In this document: positions 32,294 to 40,973 of the stretch, piece after piece
Position numbering within the stretch: the stretch's first letter is position 1
Layout of the letters: every line of letters starts with the position of its first letter
NCBI RefSeq assembly: GCF_018130065.1
Contig: NZ_JAFCME010000030.1
Coordinates: 1-64,000, forward strand
DNA: 64,000 nt
Direction: 5' to 3'
Source of the DNA: Bradyrhizobium sp. AUGA SZCCT0158
Lineage (GTDB): Bacteria > Pseudomonadota > Alphaproteobacteria > Rhizobiales > Xanthobacteraceae
Notes under the pieces: generated by a model
Told to the model about the DNA's origin: nothing
Database searches by the model: none
What the model saw: only the letters and a program-made list of their open reading frames with translations
Position numbers and translations under genes: made by a program

Positions 32294-34041
32294 GGTCCGA
32301 CCCGCTGCGCAAGCGACACGGTGAAGATGCCCCATTCGTCGATGCGCTGTTCGATCTTGCGGAAGCCCGCCGCCTCCACGAGTTGATCCATCTCGCCCTG
32401 GGTACGCCGACGCATGATCCACGCTTGCCCCTCTCGGTGGCTGGTGAGCGCCCGGGCGATCAGTTCGATCTGCGGATGCCAGGGTTGGCCGGTGTAGAGC
32501 AGATAACCACCGGGTTCGATTGCCGCCGCAAGTCCTGCCAGCGAACGGCCGACCATTTCGTTATCAGGAAACAGCTCGTAGAGACCAGATACGATGCCCA
32601 TCGTCGGCTTCGGCTGCACAGCGGCCAAATCGTCGCGATCAAAAGCGTCGCCCTTGACGAAGGTGGCGACGTCCACGAGGCTTTTCTCGGCAATCAGCTT
32701 CGCGCCCGCCTCGACATTGATGTCGCTGTAATCGCGCAACAGAATTGAAGCCGGTTTCGTCCGCACGCCATCGAGCGCTTCGAGCACATAGCGCCCGTGC
32801 CCGGCAGCAATGTCAATCACGCGAATCGGAACATTGTTCTCGCCAAGGCGCGCCATCGCGGCGCGCAGCAGTTCTTCCAGGTGCCGCTTGCGCTGGCGGA
32901 TGCCGCGCCAGCCGATTGCACCGAGATAGTTGCGGTCGATCAGGCGGCCGAGTACGCCCTTGCCCTGCGGCGCGTTGCGGTAGACGTAGTCGAGGGTCGA
33001 GCCGGAGTCGAAGCCGGTGCGATGGCCAAGCGCGATGCCATTCGAAAGCAATCCGCCGATCCGCATGCTTAGACGCGTCAGCGCCCAATATAGCCCGCGC
33101 GGCGAAATCATCGGCAACGGCGAGGCCAACGCGTCGGCCTCTTCGCGGGTATAGCCCATGCGGTGGGATTCGAGCAGGATCGGCCGGTTCAAGGGTTCAG
33201 CGAAGCGATCGAGGATGAAACGACGTAACTTGGTGACCGCGGTGGCACGGCCGAACTCGCCGAGTGTGTCGTGATAAAATCCCGGAAGGATATGGCGCTC
33301 TTTGATCGGCGTTCCGAGCCGCTCGAAGAAGCGGTGTTGCGGCGCGTGATGCACGACCCAGTCGGCGCCGGAGATCAACAATTGGGTCGGCACCGTGATT
33401 GCACGCGCGTCGGTCACGACACGCTCTGCGGTCTCATAAAGGCCCAGCAGGATATTGACGGCAATTGGGCGCGTAATCAGCGGATCGGCACGGTATGACT
33501 CGATCCGTGCGGGGTCATGGGTGAGGAATTGCGGCTTAACGTAGGAGTTGACGAAGAATTTTCCACGCCAGGCGTGCTGCAACTTGAGGCCGAGGCGCGC
33601 GAACGGCACATAGAGCTTCACCTTGAAGGCGGGCGAGGCCAGCACCATGCAGCGGATCTTTGGTGCATAGTCGTGCACCCACGCCGCAATCAGCACCGCG
33701 CCAACGCTCTGTGCGATGACCGCCATGTCCTCGACGGCGATGCTGTAGGTTGCCGCTATATGATCGACGAACGTCTGCACGTCGCGCACGGAGGTGCCGA
33801 GACTAGGGCTGTAGCCGCGTTCTCCGGGTGAGCGCCCGTGACCGCGCGCGTCCCAAGCAAACACGGCGAAGTCGGGAAGGTCGAACTCATCGGCGAGATG
33901 GGCCATGCGGCCAGAATGCTCGTGGCCGCGGTGGAAGAGGAGGATCGCGCCTTGCGGCTTTTCGGACACGGCAGGCCAATGCCGGTAAAACAACGAGACG
34001 CCATCGTGCGTTTGAAATGTATTTTCGTGAACGGCGCGCAT
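32290..34041 (-). CDS. ynbC: Alpha/beta hydrolase-SAM methyltransferase fusion (YnbC-like)
   Basis: A 583-residue bifunctional protein. Residues 1-290 are a serine hydrolase of the monoglyceride-lipase type (LLFHRGHEHSGR oxyanion loop, WDARGHGRSPG, nucleophile region IAQSVGAVL, GADWVVHHAPQH and a catalytic-histidine segment LPGFYHDTLGE). The nucleophile position reads S in AQSVG. After a linker, residues about 400-575 hold a class I methyltransferase (VIDIAAGHGRYVLEAL, LRDYSDINV). Size and layout match E. coli YnbC. It overlaps ynbD by four bases. Confidence 0.9.
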   Translation of the reverse strand: MRAVHENTFQTHDGVSLFYRHWPAVSEKPQGAILLFHRGHEHSGRMAHLADEFDLPDFAVFAWDARGHGRSPGERGYSPSLGTSVRDVQTFVDHIAATYSIAVEDMAVIAQSVGAVLIAAWVHDYAPKIRCMVLASPAFKVKLYVPFARLGLKLQHAWRGKFFVNSYVKPQFLTHDPARIESYRADPLITRPIAVNILLGLYETAERVVTDARAITVPTQLLISGADWVVHHAPQHRFFERLGTPIKERHILPGFYHDTLGEFGRATAVTKLRRFILDRFAEPLNRPILLESHRMGYTREEADALASPLPMISPRGLYWALTRLSMRIGGLLSNGIALGHRTGFDSGSTLDYVYRNAPQGKGVLGRLIDRNYLGAIGWRGIRQRKRHLEELLRAAMARLGENNVPIRVIDIAAGHGRYVLEALDGVRTKPASILLRDYSDINVEAGAKLIAEKSLVDVATFVKGDAFDRDDLAAVQPKPTMGIVSGLYELFPDNEMVGRSLAGLAAAIEPGGYLLYTGQPWHPQIELIARALTSHREGQAWIMRRRTQGEMDQLVEAAGFRKIEQRIDEWGIFTVSLAQRVGP

Positions 34042-34072
34042 CGAGAACTCCGATAAGCCGGCTACGTGACAC

Positions 34073-34741
34073 TTACCCTATACGGCCGTACCCGCCTTCG
34101 GCGAGGCCGGCGCGAACGCGGTTGACCGTTGTGACGAGCAGAAGAAGCCCGATCGCCGGCATCAGCCAGAACAGCGGGCCCGGCAGTGCTCCGCCAAAGC
34201 CGATCCAGCAAGCAAGCGTACCAAAGACGAGAGCGCGGTCGCTCTTGCCGAGCGGGCCGTCATAGCGGCGCGACGCGCCGGCCAGCGGACCAAGCACACC
34301 AGCAAACTCCGCCAGGATAGAAAGAAAGATCACCGTCACAACGTCGATCGGACCGAATGGCGCGACGGTCGCGAACGGCGCATAGAGCGCAGCGTCGGAG
34401 ACCACATCGCCGATTTCATTGAGATAGGCGCCGAGCCTGCTCTTTTGACCGAATTCGCGCGCTAACATGCCGTCGATGGCGTTGAGCGCCATGCGAACGA
34501 ACAGCCACAGTGGCATCAATAGGAAGACGAGCCTTTCGTCGGCTTTCCACATGACGATGCAAGCGATCGCCACCGATCCCGCGGTCGCCACAACGGTGAC
34601 GGCATTCGCCGTGATGCGATTTGCGGCGAGCCACGCGACCAGCGGACGCAGAAATGTCTGGAAGCGCGGCTTAAGAGCGTAAAGAGACATATCTACCGTT
34701 GTTCGACAGAGACCGCTTTCAGCCCGAACAATGGCATTCAT
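34073..34741 (-). CDS. ynbA: CDP-alcohol phosphatidyltransferase (YnbA-like)
   Basis: A 222-residue inner-membrane enzyme with five or six helices and the CDP-alcohol motif region NAIDGMLAREF.....LGAYLNEIGDVVSD. In the classical D..DG..AR...G...D...D pattern, the first and third Asp are Asn here, as in the E. coli YnbA-type subfamily. It would transfer a phosphatidyl group to an unknown alcohol. ATG at 34741 has AGGA upstream; ATG at 34690 (MSLYALKPRF) is an alternative that fits the family start better. It is the first gene of the operon, 31 bases before ynbC. Confidence 0.87.
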   Translation of the reverse strand: MNAIVRAESGLCRTTVDMSLYALKPRFQTFLRPLVAWLAANRITANAVTVVATAGSVAIACIVMWKADERLVFLLMPLWLFVRMALNAIDGMLAREFGQKSRLGAYLNEIGDVVSDAALYAPFATVAPFGPIDVVTVIFLSILAEFAGVLGPLAGASRRYDGPLGKSDRALVFGTLACWIGFGGALPGPLFWLMPAIGLLLLVTTVNRVRAGLAEGGYGRIG

Positions 34742-34807
34742 TTCCTACTGAAATGTATGTTACAGCAGAGCTTTTCTAGGGGTTGTGCGATTTTGTATCT
34801 GCGCCCT

Positions 34808-34819
34808 GCGGTATACCGC
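34808..34819. promoter_or_regulatory. Palindrome upstream of the ynb-like operon
   Basis: The perfect 12-bp palindrome GCGGTATACCGC lies between the first gene of the lipid operon and the convergent-side chemoreceptor end, about 70 bases before the operon start. It may be an operator; no regulator gene is adjacent. Confidence 0.3.
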
Positions 34820-34843
34820 CCGGAGGTCGCCGAACGACCACAT

Positions 34844-36268
34844 CTAGCTCTGCCGAAATCCCATGCGGAAGGCGCCCCAATGGCGGCCGCGCACGTGGAT
34901 GGGGGAGGAGAGGTCCTTCATCAGCACGAAATTGCCGCCGCCCATGTCGCGGCGGTAGGTCTGCAGCAGGAACGGTTTTGTGTTCGCCGCCACCTTCTTC
35001 ACCGCGCGGTCGCTGAACAGGCGGCGGTTGCGGCAATTGGCGTTGTTCCAGACAGGGTCGTGCCCCTGTGGCAGGCGGTAGTTCGGATTGTGGGTCGGCA
35101 GATAGCCGCCTTTGGCCCAGGCGACGCAGAACACGATGCGCGGATCGCTCTTCTGGATCGGATCCTGGATGGAGGGCAGGACGCGGTCGGTGAAGGCGAC
35201 ATAGTCGGTCAGATATTGCTTCGGATCGGTACCTGATATTTCGCGGTATTTCTCGTCCATCAACTGCTCGACCGTGATCTCGCCGCGCGCGACGGCGGCC
35301 TCGAACGCGTCGGAAATCTGCTTTGCGGTATCCATCACCACGCGGATCAACGGCGCATCCGCCGTCTCGACGCCGCTGTCGGCGATCAGTACGATCAGGC
35401 CTTCCGACAGTTCGAGCAGCTTCGCGACCCGTCCGTCGGCCTGCTTCAGCTCGCTGGAAGACAAATCGACGCCCTGGGCAAGTTGGCCGAGTTCCTCGAT
35501 CACGCGGTCGCAATGGCCGAGATTGGACGTCGCGGCCCTGGCGACGCCGTCGATCTCATAGCCTACGGACGCGATGCCCTGATGCACGCGCGCGATGATG
35601 CCGCTGATCTGCTGTGCGCCTTCACTAGCGCTCTTGGCGCGGAGCGAGGCGTCGCTGCTCTCGCCGATCAGGCTGCCGATCTGGCCGTCGAGATCGCGCA
35701 TGGTATCGGAAATCTGCTGCGTGGCCTGGCGAGTTCCTTCCGCGAGACTCTTCACTTCGTTCGCGACCACGGCAAAGCCGCGGCCGGCGGTTCCGGCGCG
35801 CGCCGCCTCGATCGTGGCATTGAGCGCCAGAAGGTTGGTCTGCTTCGCAATCGCCTCGATCGAGCCGGAAACTTTTGCGACCTGCGACAGGGCCGAGCCG
35901 ACGGTGCTGAGCCGGGCCTCGATGCGGCCGACCGCTTCGACGAGTTCGGCGATGTGCTGGACGGCCGTATCCACCGCGCTGCGCGACTGAACGATCTCTC
36001 CGACGGCGGCCGACGTGGTCGATTGCACCGCCTGCGATGCATTGGCGATGTCGCGGTTGGCCGAGACCATCGTCTGGGCCGTCTTCTGCAAGTGGTGGAA
36101 CCGGTCCGACTGGTTCGCGACGCGGCTTGCGACCTCCTGGACGTTGCCGGCGATGTCGGCAAGCTCCACGCCGAGCCCGCCGATGCGGTCGGCAAGCTGG
36201 TCAATCAGTCGTTCGGCAAGTGTCTGGTTGGATTGAGTGTCCAGGACTGCACGCTGCACAAAGGACAT
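34844..36268 (-). CDS. Soluble methyl-accepting chemotaxis protein with C-terminal sensor
   Basis: A 474-residue chemoreceptor without any membrane helix. Residues about 20-310 form the signalling coiled coil with the hairpin tip (IEAIAKQTNLLALNATIEAARAG and GRGFAVVANEVKSLAE, each part of the conserved core). A C-terminal domain (about 330-474) with GYLPTHNPNYRLPQG, NRRLFSDRAV and GRHWGAFRMGFR follows. The paralogue at 36465-38231 ends in the same domain. Sensor-after-signalling order is unusual. ATG at 36268 has GGAGAAA upstream. Cytoplasmic signal sensing is inferred. Confidence 0.9.
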   Translation of the reverse strand: MSFVQRAVLDTQSNQTLAERLIDQLADRIGGLGVELADIAGNVQEVASRVANQSDRFHHLQKTAQTMVSANRDIANASQAVQSTTSAAVGEIVQSRSAVDTAVQHIAELVEAVGRIEARLSTVGSALSQVAKVSGSIEAIAKQTNLLALNATIEAARAGTAGRGFAVVANEVKSLAEGTRQATQQISDTMRDLDGQIGSLIGESSDASLRAKSASEGAQQISGIIARVHQGIASVGYEIDGVARAATSNLGHCDRVIEELGQLAQGVDLSSSELKQADGRVAKLLELSEGLIVLIADSGVETADAPLIRVVMDTAKQISDAFEAAVARGEITVEQLMDEKYREISGTDPKQYLTDYVAFTDRVLPSIQDPIQKSDPRIVFCVAWAKGGYLPTHNPNYRLPQGHDPVWNNANCRNRRLFSDRAVKKVAANTKPFLLQTYRRDMGGGNFVLMKDLSSPIHVRGRHWGAFRMGFRQS

Positions 36269-36380
36269 GCTCAAGCTTTCTCCAGTCAGAGCCGACGATC
36301 GGCTCACCGCGGCGAGCGCATTCCAGTTTCAAGTCTAGAATGCGATTCGCGCCTTGCGTCTTGCCTGAGAGCGAACTGCT

Positions 36381-36467
36381 GGAGCGTTTTCGAGCGAAGC
36401 GTGTCCTCGGACTTGATCCGAGGTGGATACTGGTTCGCGTCGAGAAAACGCGTCAATCGAGAATCTA
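36381..36467. repeat. Repeat type 5 copy
   Basis: GGAGCGTTTTCGAGCGAAGC, CTTGATCCGAGGTGGATAC and GGTTCGCGTCGAGAAAACGC are the standard pieces of a repeat very common in Bradyrhizobium genomes. It ends at the stop codon of the second chemoreceptor; a fuller copy is at 54550-54660. Confidence 0.75.
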
Positions 36468-38231
36468 CAGCCTATAGGCCGTGCGGAAGCCGCCCCAGTG
36501 CCGGCCCTTGACGCGGATCGGCACGTCGATCTCGCGCATCATCACGGTGTTGCCGTTGCCCATGTCGCGGGCGTAGCTCTGCACCAAATAGGCGCGCTGG
36601 TTGCGGCCGGCGGCGAGGCCCGCGGGATCGTTGAAGATGCGGCGGTTGCGGCTGTTGGCGGTGTTCCAGGTGACGTCGCCGGGCCGCTGCGGGTGTGAAT
36701 AGATCTTGTTATGAACCGGCAGGTAGCCGTTCTGGTCAATCATCGCGCAGAACGTCATGCGCTTGTCTTTGGCAAGGAAAGCTTCCTGGAATGGCGGCAG
36801 CGCGCGGTCCGCCCAGTCCAGAATTTTGGTGCGGTACTGCACCGGGTTGCTGCCTGGTATTTCGACATAGTTGGTGTCGAACATGTCCTCGATCGAGATC
36901 GCGCCGCTGGCGACGCCCTGCTCGAAAATTTTCGTCAACGCCGCGCCTGCTTCCATGGCGCGGGTGACGAACTCGGTGTTCTCGTCGTGGATCGCCCACA
37001 ATTTGTCTTCGATCGCCTCGCGCAACGCGGCATCCGGCCGCTCGAACTGCGCCTGCGCGCCGGCCTTGGAACGCTCGCTGATGCGAATTTTGCAGACGCC
37101 GATATCCGGCAGCGTGGCATCGAGGCTTTGGTTGGGCGGCAGCTTTTCGGCGTCTGCGCCGCTGATCAGGATGCCGTCGATCGAAATCTCGTAGACCGGC
37201 GCCGTGATCAGGCCGCGCGGGGTCTGGATTTCGACCTTGAGGCTGCAAGGCAGCTTTTCCTGTTTGCGCTGGCCCTGGCGCTCGCTTTGGCGCAGCAGCA
37301 CCGCGCAGCGCGATTTGAGCTTCTGCGCAAAGGTCGTGACCGCGCGTCCGGCACTGGCGACGCTTTCGCCATGCGCTTCGGCTTCCTTGGTCGCAACATC
37401 GATCTCGGTGGCGCTTTCGCCGACCGAGACGATGAAGCGCGATGCGGAGGCGGCATTGTCGGACATTTCGCCGGTGGTCTGGCTTTGCTCGGCAACCGCG
37501 CCGTTGACGTTGTCGAACACCGGCCGGATCAATTCGATCGCCTGCGAAATCCGATGCACGGCGTCGACCGAGCCGGCGGCGTCACGCTGCAGCGCTTCGA
37601 TCTTCCTGGTGATTTCCTCGGTGGCGTTCTGGGTCTGCACCGCAAGCGCCTTCACCTCGGTGGCGACGACGGCAAATCCGCGCCCGGCTTCGCCGGCGCG
37701 CGCGGCCTCGATCGTCGAATTGAGCGCCAGCAGCGTGGTTTGCCGCGCGATCTGCGCGATCAGATTGACGACATTGCCAATCGCCGCGGAGGATTCGCGC
37801 AACCGGTCCACATTGGCGCTGGCTTCGCGGGCGGCCTCGCTGGCCTGGTCGGCGAGCTTGCCGGCATCGCGCACCTGCTCGCCGATGCCCTGCGCCGAAT
37901 GCGTGAATTTGTCGGCGGCCTGCGAGAAAGTGGTCGCGGTGCTCTGGGCTGCGGTGGTGCGGCCGGTCAGGGCGTCAGTGCGGTGGCGGATGGTGGTCAG
38001 CGTCGCCGCGGTCGCCTCGGCGCCGCCAGCGACCGAATGGGCCGCGCGCTCGAGCTGGCGGATCATGCCGCCGAGTTCGAGTTCGAGCAGTTCAAGGATT
38101 TCCTTGGCCGAATCGCTTTCAAGGGTGCCGTCGCTCGCGGCTGCTGCCGTCGGAACCGCACCCGGATTGTTGGGTTCAACGGCAGGCGCGGACGCCTCCG
38201 GCACTCGCTTTCGAAACAAACCGAACGCCAT
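36465..38231 (-). CDS. Soluble chemotaxis protein with PilZ-like and C-terminal sensor domains
   Basis: A 588-residue paralogue of the previous chemoreceptor. A signalling coiled coil (about 50-330) with the core IARQTTLLALNSTIEAARAGE is followed by a PilZ-like module (about 345-430). In the PilZ module, EISIDGILISG matches the [DN]-x-S-x-x-G motif with Glu in first place. The shared C-terminal sensor (about 445-588) ends GRHWGGFRTAYRL. PilZ suggests input from cyclic di-GMP, though the altered first residue leaves this open. No membrane helix. ATG at 38231 (MAFGLFRKR) was chosen over an upstream frame start that looks random. Confidence 0.88.
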   Translation of the reverse strand: MAFGLFRKRVPEASAPAVEPNNPGAVPTAAAASDGTLESDSAKEILELLELELGGMIRQLERAAHSVAGGAEATAATLTTIRHRTDALTGRTTAAQSTATTFSQAADKFTHSAQGIGEQVRDAGKLADQASEAAREASANVDRLRESSAAIGNVVNLIAQIARQTTLLALNSTIEAARAGEAGRGFAVVATEVKALAVQTQNATEEITRKIEALQRDAAGSVDAVHRISQAIELIRPVFDNVNGAVAEQSQTTGEMSDNAASASRFIVSVGESATEIDVATKEAEAHGESVASAGRAVTTFAQKLKSRCAVLLRQSERQGQRKQEKLPCSLKVEIQTPRGLITAPVYEISIDGILISGADAEKLPPNQSLDATLPDIGVCKIRISERSKAGAQAQFERPDAALREAIEDKLWAIHDENTEFVTRAMEAGAALTKIFEQGVASGAISIEDMFDTNYVEIPGSNPVQYRTKILDWADRALPPFQEAFLAKDKRMTFCAMIDQNGYLPVHNKIYSHPQRPGDVTWNTANSRNRRIFNDPAGLAAGRNQRAYLVQSYARDMGNGNTVMMREIDVPIRVKGRHWGGFRTAYRL

Positions 38232-38371
38232 GGGCTCTCTTAACGGTTGGGGTCTCTTAAAAGTTGAGTAGGTGCGGCGCATCCTCTCATCCGGGCATGA
38301 AGTCATGGTTAACAACTGCCTCATATTCCATCTTACGGGCACTACTTAAGTACCAGAACGGCCTTGAATCT

Positions 38372-38400
38372 TTGATTTTGGCCGGTTGACGGCCTATAAG
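38372..38400 (+). promoter_or_regulatory. Putative yebC promoter
   Basis: TTGATT and TATAAG separated by exactly 17 bases lie 50 bases ahead of the yebC start. This is a good housekeeping-type promoter and the best one seen in this stretch. Confidence 0.5.
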
Positions 38401-38450
38401 GCCGCGTTTTCATTCAAATCCGCTCACGAACGAATCCAAGAGACCCCCGC

Positions 38451-39197
38451 ATGGCCGGCCATTCCCAGTTCAAGAACATCATGCACCGCAAGGGGCGGCA
38501 GGATGCCCAGAAGTCGAAACTGTTCGGCAAGCTGGCGCGGGAAATCACGGTCGCGGCCAAAATGGGCCAGCCTGATCCGGCGATGAACGCGCGGCTGCGC
38601 GCGGCGATCATTTCCGCCCGCCAGGAGAATATGTCGAAGGATTCGATCGAGCGCGCGGTGAAGAAGGCGAGCGGCGGCGAGGGCGAGAACTACGACGAGA
38701 TTCGCTACGAGGGCTACGGACCCGGCGGCGTCGCCGTCATCGTCGAGGCGCTGACCGACAACCGCAACCGCGCGGCTTCCGACATCCGCTCCTACTTCAC
38801 CAAGTCCGGCGGCAACCTCGGCGAAACCGGATCGGTTTCCTTCATGTTCGATCACACCGGCATCATCGAATACGACGCCAAGGTGGCCTCCGATGACGCG
38901 ATGCTGGATGCGGCGATCGAAGCCGGCGCCGACGACGTTATTTCGAGCGAGAACGGCCACGAAATCTATGCCTCCAAGGAAACGTTTCGCGAGGTCGCCA
39001 AGGCGCTGGAAGCGAAGTTCGGCGAAGCCCGCAAGGCGGCGCTGACCTGGAAGCCGCAGAACACGGTGCCGGTGGACGACGAGACCGGCGAGAAGCTGCT
39101 CAAGCTGATCGACCATTTGAACGAGCACGACGACGTGCAGAATGTCTACGCCAATTTCGAAGTCTCGGACGCGCTGATGGCGAAGATGGGCGGGTGA
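38451..39197 (+). CDS. yebC: YebC/PmpR-family transcriptional regulator
   Basis: A 248-residue three-domain protein beginning MAGHSQFKNIMHRKGRQD, the family signature. YebC proteins bind DNA, and some family members help ribosomes through proline stretches. Segments GYGPGGVAVIVEALTDNRNR and GGNLGETGSVSFMF are complete. It precedes ruvC, as in most proteobacteria, but is separated from it by a 170-base palindromic repeat. Confidence 0.96.
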   Translation: MAGHSQFKNIMHRKGRQDAQKSKLFGKLAREITVAAKMGQPDPAMNARLRAAIISARQENMSKDSIERAVKKASGGEGENYDEIRYEGYGPGGVAVIVEALTDNRNRAASDIRSYFTKSGGNLGETGSVSFMFDHTGIIEYDAKVASDDAMLDAAIEAGADDVISSENGHEIYASKETFREVAKALEAKFGEARKAALTWKPQNTVPVDDETGEKLLKLIDHLNEHDDVQNVYANFEVSDALMAKMGG

Positions 39198-39200
39198 TTT

Positions 39201-39370
39201 GTCGTCCCTGCGAACGCGGCCCCACGCTCCGCTGTCGTCGCCCGGCATAGCCGTCTGAAGGACGGCGTCGCTTCCGCTCGCCTACGACCGGGCGATCCAG
39301 TACTCCGGGCAGTTGCGATTCATCACAGGCTTCCCGGCGTACTGGATCCCCGCCTTCGCGGGGATGACAA
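39201..39370. repeat. Palindromic intergenic repeat, type 6
   Basis: The element begins GTCGTCCCTGCGAACGCGG and ends CCCCGCCTTCGCGGGGATGAC. Inner pairs are GTCGCCCGG/CCGGGCGAT and CCAGTACTCCGGG/CCGGCGTACTGG. It occupies nearly the whole space between yebC and ruvC. Confidence 0.75.
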
Positions 39371-39452
39371 TTGATGGTGGGTACGCGACCTGGGCAGGGG
39401 ATGACTGTTCTCTTTATGTTTCGTTCACGGTGCTCTGGCGTTATCACAGGCC

Positions 39453-39980
39453 ATGACATCTCCTCCGATTCGCCAACCCGTCCGGATTATCGGCATCGAC
39501 CCCGGCCTGCGCCGCACCGGCTGGGGCGTGATCGAGACCGAGGGCAACCGGCTGGTCTTCATCGGCTGCGGCTCGGTGGAGCCGCCGGATGATCAGCCGC
39601 TGGCGAGCCGACTGCTCGCGATCCATGAAGGCCTCGCCGCTGTGCTCGGCGATTTCCGCCCGATGGAGGCTGCGGTCGAACAGACCTTTGTGAACAAGGA
39701 CGGCGTTGCGACGCTAAAACTCGGCCAGGCGCGCGGCGTCGCCATGCTGGCGCCGGCAATGTTCGGCATATCGGTTGCCGAATACGCGCCGAACCAGGTC
39801 AAGAAGACCGTGGTCGGCGCCGGTCATGCCGACAAGAACCAGATCGCGGTGATGCTGAAAATCCTGCTGCCGAAGGCCGAGCCGAAATCCGCCGACGCCG
39901 CCGACGCGCTCGCGATCGCGATCACGCACGCCCATCACCGCGCCGGCACGGCGCTGCGGCTGAAGGTGGCGGGGATATGA
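39453..39980 (+). CDS. ruvC: Holliday junction endonuclease RuvC
   Basis: A 175-residue resolvase with the RNase H-like core: the first catalytic Asp in IGIDPGLRRTGWG, Glu in AVEQTFVNKD, and the paired Asp in KSADAADALAIAITHAHH. It cuts four-way junctions held by RuvAB during recombinational repair. It overlaps ruvA by four bases (ATGA). Confidence 0.97.
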   Translation: MTSPPIRQPVRIIGIDPGLRRTGWGVIETEGNRLVFIGCGSVEPPDDQPLASRLLAIHEGLAAVLGDFRPMEAAVEQTFVNKDGVATLKLGQARGVAMLAPAMFGISVAEYAPNQVKKTVVGAGHADKNQIAVMLKILLPKAEPKSADAADALAIAITHAHHRAGTALRLKVAGI

Positions 39981-40594
39981 TTGGCAAACTGAAAGGCCTG
40001 ATCGACTCCTACGGCGAGGACTACGTGATCCTCGACGTCGGTGGTGTCGGCTATCAGGTACATTGCTCATCGCGCACGCTGCAGGCGCTGCCCGCGCCCG
40101 GCGAGGCCGCGGTGCTCTCGATCGAGACCTATGTGCGCGAGGACCAGATCAAGCTGTTCGGCTTTCGCGGCGATATCGAGCGCGAATGGTTCCGCCTGCT
40201 GCAGACGGTGCAGGGCGTCGGCGCCAAGGTGGCGCTGGCGGTGCTCTCGACCTTGCCGCCGGCTGAACTTGCGAACGCGATCGCGCTGCGCGACAAGGCC
40301 GCGGTGACGCGCACGCCCGGCGTCGGGCCGAAAGTCGCCGAACGCATTGTCACCGAATTGAAGGACAAGGCGCCGGCATTCGCCAGCGTCGATCCGGCGC
40401 TGGTGCATCTTTCTGGAGCGATCGACAATGATCGCGCGCCACGCCCGGTCACCGACGCGATCTCGGCGCTGGTCAATCTCGGCTACGGCCAGCCGCAGGC
40501 GGCGGCCGCCATCGCGTCCGCCTCGCGCAGCGCCGGCGAGAATGCGGAAACGGCCCAACTGATCCGGTTGGGGCTGAAGGAACTCGCGAAATGA
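39977..40594 (+). CDS. ruvA: Holliday junction DNA helicase subunit RuvA
   Basis: A 205-residue protein with the three RuvA domains: an OB-fold (MIGKLKGLIDSYGEDYVILD), tandem helix-hairpin-helix (LLQTVQGVGAKVALAVLS and TPGVGPKVAERIVTELKDK), and a C-terminal RuvB-binding three-helix domain (LVNLGYGQPQAAAAI). It forms the tetrameric DNA platform of the RuvAB branch-migration motor. Confidence 0.97.
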   Translation: MIGKLKGLIDSYGEDYVILDVGGVGYQVHCSSRTLQALPAPGEAAVLSIETYVREDQIKLFGFRGDIEREWFRLLQTVQGVGAKVALAVLSTLPPAELANAIALRDKAAVTRTPGVGPKVAERIVTELKDKAPAFASVDPALVHLSGAIDNDRAPRPVTDAISALVNLGYGQPQAAAAIASASRSAGENAETAQLIRLGLKELAK

Positions 40595-40619
40595 ACGAAC
40601 TGCGCTGGAGCATCACAAA

Positions 40620-40934
40620 ATGATTACCTGTTATCTGCGTTACCAGCTCGATCCGGACAAGCTCGCCGACTTCGAGGCGTACGGCGCGATGTGGCTTGAA
40701 CTGCTGCCGCGGTTCGGTGGCGTCCATCACGGCTACTTTCTGCCATCCGAAGGCGAGAGCGACGTGGCGTTGGCGATGTTCAGCTTTCCGAGCCTTGCGG
40801 CCTACGAACAGTACCGCAAGGATGCCGGCACCGATCCCGACTGCCAGAAGGCGGTCGCCTTCGCAAAACGGACTCGCTGCTTCATCCGGTATGAACGGTC
40901 GTTTTTCCGGCCGTTGTTTCCAAAAACGGCCTAG
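40620..40934 (+). CDS. NIPSNAP-family protein
   Basis: A 104-residue ferredoxin-like alpha/beta-barrel protein with the NIPSNAP pattern: CYLRYQLDPDKL.DFE at the start, LLPRFGGVHHGYFLPSE, and YRKDAGTDPDCQ near the end. Its function is unknown. It sits between ruvA and ruvB (25 and 39 bases away), splitting the usual ruvAB pair, and is probably cotranscribed with them. Confidence 0.85.
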   Translation: MITCYLRYQLDPDKLADFEAYGAMWLELLPRFGGVHHGYFLPSEGESDVALAMFSFPSLAAYEQYRKDAGTDPDCQKAVAFAKRTRCFIRYERSFFRPLFPKTA

Positions 40935-40973
40935 GACTGGGCCAAGAGGTGAGAAAGACATACAAGTAGCCGC

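Noticed and set aside
29296..34741. The lipid operon as a mobile island
   Set aside because: No integrase, tRNA target or flanking direct repeat was found; base composition may be slightly lower than neighbours but was not measured.
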